Shown: positions 62,052-64,000 of the stretch, in pieces
Layout: each line of letters begins with the position of its first letter
How positions within the stretch are numbered: position 1 is the first letter of the stretch
NCBI GenBank assembly: GCA_903789375.1
Contig: CAIFEB010000005.1
Span: 28,041 to 92,040 of the forward strand
Direction: 5' to 3'
DNA: 64,000 bases
Origin: an uncultured Eggerthellaceae bacterium
Lineage (GTDB): Bacteria; Actinomycetota; Coriobacteriia; Coriobacteriales; Eggerthellaceae
Notes under the pieces: generated by a model
Database searches by the model: none
Told to the model about the DNA's origin: nothing
Seen by the model: only the letters and a program-made list of their open reading frames with translations
Position numbers and translations under genes: made by a program

Positions 62052-63549
62052 GGGAAATGCGCGCGCCCTGCGGCGTGTCCTCGACGGCGAACCCGAGCGC
62101 GCCCAAGCGATCGCGAATCGCGTCAGCCTGCGCCCAATCCTTGGCCGCACGGGCTTCGGCGCGCGCGGCGAGCAGCGCATCCACGGCTTCCGCACCATCG
62201 GAGCCTTCGTAGCCCGCGACCTCCGCCGCAAGCGTCACGATCTCGGGCGGAAAGGCGTCGGACTCCTGCGGCTCGTCGCCGGCCACCAGCTTGTCCATCT
62301 GCAGCCCGAACACGCCCATGAGCTCCATGATGAGGTCGCGAATCTCCTGCGCCGACGCGACGTCGCGCACGGACAGCGCGCTCCCGCCGATTTCAGCATT
62401 CTTCTTCCCGATGAAATCGAAAATCGTGCCGAGCGCCTTGCTCGTGTTGAAGTCGTCGTCCATCGCCGTGATGAATGCGATCTTCTCCTTGCGGCACTCG
62501 TCTTTTACGATGGCGGGGTCGAACACGTCCTGAAGCCCCGCGGCGTTCTCGATGCCCCAGTCGAGGTTGCGGACGAACGTGACGATACGGCCGAGCGCCG
62601 TCTCAGCCTCGGACAGTCGGTCGCTCGAGAAGTCGAGCGGGCTTCGGTAATGCGTCTGCAGCATGAGAAAGCGCAGCACGTTGGGGTCGACCGTCTTCAG
62701 CACGTCGCGCAGAAGCAGGAAGTTGCCAAGGGACTTGCTCATCTTTTCGGAGTTGATGCGCAGCATGCCGGAGTGCATCCAGTGGTTGGCGAAAACGCGC
62801 CCCGTGGCGGCCTCGCTCTGCGCGCATTCGTTCTCGTGATGCGGAAACACCAGGTCAGCGCCACCACCGTGGATATCGAACGGCAGGCCCAGGTACTTCT
62901 GCGCCATGGTGGAGCACTCCAGATGCCAGCCGGGACGGCCCTTGCCCCACGGCGAATCCCACGCGGGTTCGCCGGGCTTGGCGGCCTTCCACACCGCGAA
63001 GTCGAGCGGGTCGTGCTTGCGGTCGGCGATGCCCTCGGTGCGCAGCTCGCGATGGCCCGACTCCATCTCGTCGACGTTGCGGCCCGACAGCTCGCCGTAC
63101 TGCGGGAACGACCGCACGTCGAAGTAGACGTCGCCGCCGGCCTCGTACGCATGGCCGCTGTCGACCAGCTCTTGGACGAGCTTGATCATGTCGGGGATTT
63201 CCTGGGTGGCGCACGGGCGGATGGTCGGGTCCTTCACGTTGACGGCGTGCATGTCATCGATGAACGCCTTCGTGTACTCCGCGGCGACCTCGTGCGCCGA
63301 GCGGCCCTCCTCGTTGGCTTTGGCGATGATTTTATCATCGACGTCCGTGACGTTCTGCACGAACACGACGTCGAACTTGCGCCATTCGAAATAGCGGCGG
63401 ATGACGTCGAACGAGATGAACGTCCGCGCGTTGCCGATGTGGATGTAGTTGTAGACGGTCGGGCCGCACACGTACATCTTCACCTTGCCGTGCTCCAGGG
63501 TTTCGAAATCGACCTTCGCGCGCTGCTTGGTGTCGTAGATCTTTATCAT
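62038..63549 (-). CDS. cysS: Cysteinyl-tRNA synthetase
   Basis: 503 residues. The class I HIGH motif is HIGN (37-40), preceded by the zinc ligand Cys28 in YVCGPTVYNYIHIGNA. The other zinc ligands are in LECSTMA and PHHENECAQSEA, the KMSKS loop is EKMSKSLGNF, and the C-terminal anticodon-binding part follows. It attaches Cys to tRNA-Cys. A TACAAT-like box around 63675-63680 on the minus strand may be the promoter, giving a leader of roughly 120 nt. It shares its transcript with the U32 gene. Confidence 0.97.
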   Translation of the reverse strand: MIKIYDTKQRAKVDFETLEHGKVKMYVCGPTVYNYIHIGNARTFISFDVIRRYFEWRKFDVVFVQNVTDVDDKIIAKANEEGRSAHEVAAEYTKAFIDDMHAVNVKDPTIRPCATQEIPDMIKLVQELVDSGHAYEAGGDVYFDVRSFPQYGELSGRNVDEMESGHRELRTEGIADRKHDPLDFAVWKAAKPGEPAWDSPWGKGRPGWHLECSTMAQKYLGLPFDIHGGGADLVFPHHENECAQSEAATGRVFANHWMHSGMLRINSEKMSKSLGNFLLLRDVLKTVDPNVLRFLMLQTHYRSPLDFSSDRLSEAETALGRIVTFVRNLDWGIENAAGLQDVFDPAIVKDECRKEKIAFITAMDDDFNTSKALGTIFDFIGKKNAEIGGSALSVRDVASAQEIRDLIMELMGVFGLQMDKLVAGDEPQESDAFPPEIVTLAAEVAGYEGSDGAEAVDALLAARAEARAAKDWAQADAIRDRLGALGFAVEDTPQGARISRVED

Positions 63550-63881
63550 GTACGGTCATTCTCCTCGCCGAACGTCTGCGTTTGGGGCTCGTGCCCACAG
63601 GCTGAAGCGAAATCCTGCGCACCGGGTTTGCTCACCTGGCGCGTGCGCTCATTCGCCCTGCTACAAGTCTGGAATTGTAGCATAGGGCCCTGTTCGCCCC
63701 CGCGTCCGGAGTCGCGCTCAACCGTTTCCGGACAAGTTTCGCATGGGAATAGAAAGGCGGGGCGGATGCGAGTCCGAGCGTCTCCGGAACGCGAACTGGG
63801 AGAAGGGTTCGCGTGGGGAGATGCATGGGATCCGCATCCGTCCCGCCTTGGCGTGAGGCCGCTTAGCTCAACGCCAACCGA
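63550..63881. other. Intergenic region: cysS leader and 3' structure of the Ala/Pro/Gly-rich gene
   Basis: The right part is a long inverted repeat (63754-63770 with 63833-63849, one mismatch, 62-nt spacer). The spacer holds a smaller hairpin (about 63790-63813, CGCGAAC/GTTCGCG) whose minus-strand loop contains CTCCCA. It probably terminates the gene ending at 63882. No T-box motif was recognised. Confidence 0.55.
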
Positions 63882-64000
63882 TTAGTTCTGGCCGGGAGCC
63901 TTCGGAGCAGCCGGGGCGCCGGGGGCCGCAGGGGCAGCCGGAGCGCCGGGAACGCCAGGGGCGGCCGGAGCGCCGGGAACGCCAGGGGCGGCCGGAGCGC
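63882..64000 (-). CDS. Ala/Pro/Gly-rich repeat protein, 3' part only
   Basis: The last 38 codons or so on the minus strand encode PGVPGAPAAP-type repeats ending AAPKAPGQN and a TAA stop (63882-63884). The gene continues beyond the window. The ending closely resembles the frameshifted small protein at 51764-51942 (KAPCLN), so the window holds two members of one family of collagen-like repeat proteins. Function unknown. Confidence 0.75.
   Translation of the reverse strand, partial: APAAPGVPGAPAAPGVPGAPAAPAAPGAPAAPKAPGQN

Noticed and set aside
63550..63700. T-box leader of cysS
   Set aside because: No conserved T-box sequence or specifier arrangement was recognised in the leader.

Overview
The window is high-GC DNA from an anaerobic actinobacterium. 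The most likely source is the family Eggerthellaceae (class Coriobacteriia), because it combines many molybdopterin (Moco) oxidoreductases with ferredoxin subunits, TorD-type chaperones, multi-TM LuxR regulators, MarR regulators and MFS/GPH transporters, with few classical housekeeping genes. This placement is inferred from gene content only. Recognisable housekeeping functions are tRNA-Ala(GGC), cysteinyl-tRNA synthetase with a U32 peptidase, xanthine phosphoribosyltransferase and a PLP sulfhydrylase.

Layout. 0-14 kb: a zinc-ribbon protein, a membrane LuxR regulator broken at a C10 tract, an amidase/APC-permease pair, a putative nuclease-like gene flanked by AT-rich elements, a lipoprotein, an M20 amidohydrolase-MFS operon, and a zinc-ribbon membrane protein broken at a (GA)11 tract. 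14-25 kb: a GPH transporter and a complete DMSO-reductase-like respiratory module (Tat-exported catalytic subunit, FeS subunit, NrfD anchor, TorD chaperone), with MarR-like regulators, a multi-cluster ferredoxin protein and a second TorD. 25-36 kb: MerR/TipA regulator, DODA-type dioxygenase, AEC transporter, double MarR, a cytoplasmic Moco enzyme with FeS partner, MetY-like enzyme, membrane-anchored protein, xpt and a GNAT acetyltransferase. 36-45 kb: a minus-strand cluster whose two enzyme subunits closely resemble pyrogallol-phloroglucinol transhydroxylase, with MFS and SLC13-type transporters and a regulator fusing LysR and LuxR DNA-binding domains; four 23-bp direct repeats lie upstream. 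45-58.6 kb: PdxR/MocR regulator with a very long linker, aldehyde dehydrogenase, hypotheticals, a truncated Moco-enzyme fragment, a small Ala/Pro/Gly-rich protein, tRNA-Ala, an NhaC-type antiporter and an FtsX/MacB-like ABC exporter. 58.6-64 kb: a gene-poor stretch with three candidate small RNAs, a small hypothetical gene, the U32-cysS pair, and the 3' end of a second Ala/Pro/Gly-rich protein.

Most notable signals. (1) Two genes are out of frame exactly at hypermutable simple repeats (C10 and (GA)11), as expected for phase variation. (2) A bipartite AT-rich element (10-bp block, 18-nt variable spacer, 28-bp block) occurs four times with identical spacing, plus degenerate copies; it flanks the putative nuclease gene and otherwise stands alone. 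(3) Two paralogous, self-contained small transcription units (near-consensus promoter, shared 5' segment, shared CUCCC-loop terminator hairpin) lie 900 bp apart, with a third sRNA candidate nearby. (4) A transhydroxylase-type aromatic-metabolism operon comes with its own LysR-LuxR fusion regulator. All functional statements rest on sequence reading and family knowledge; no database search was run.
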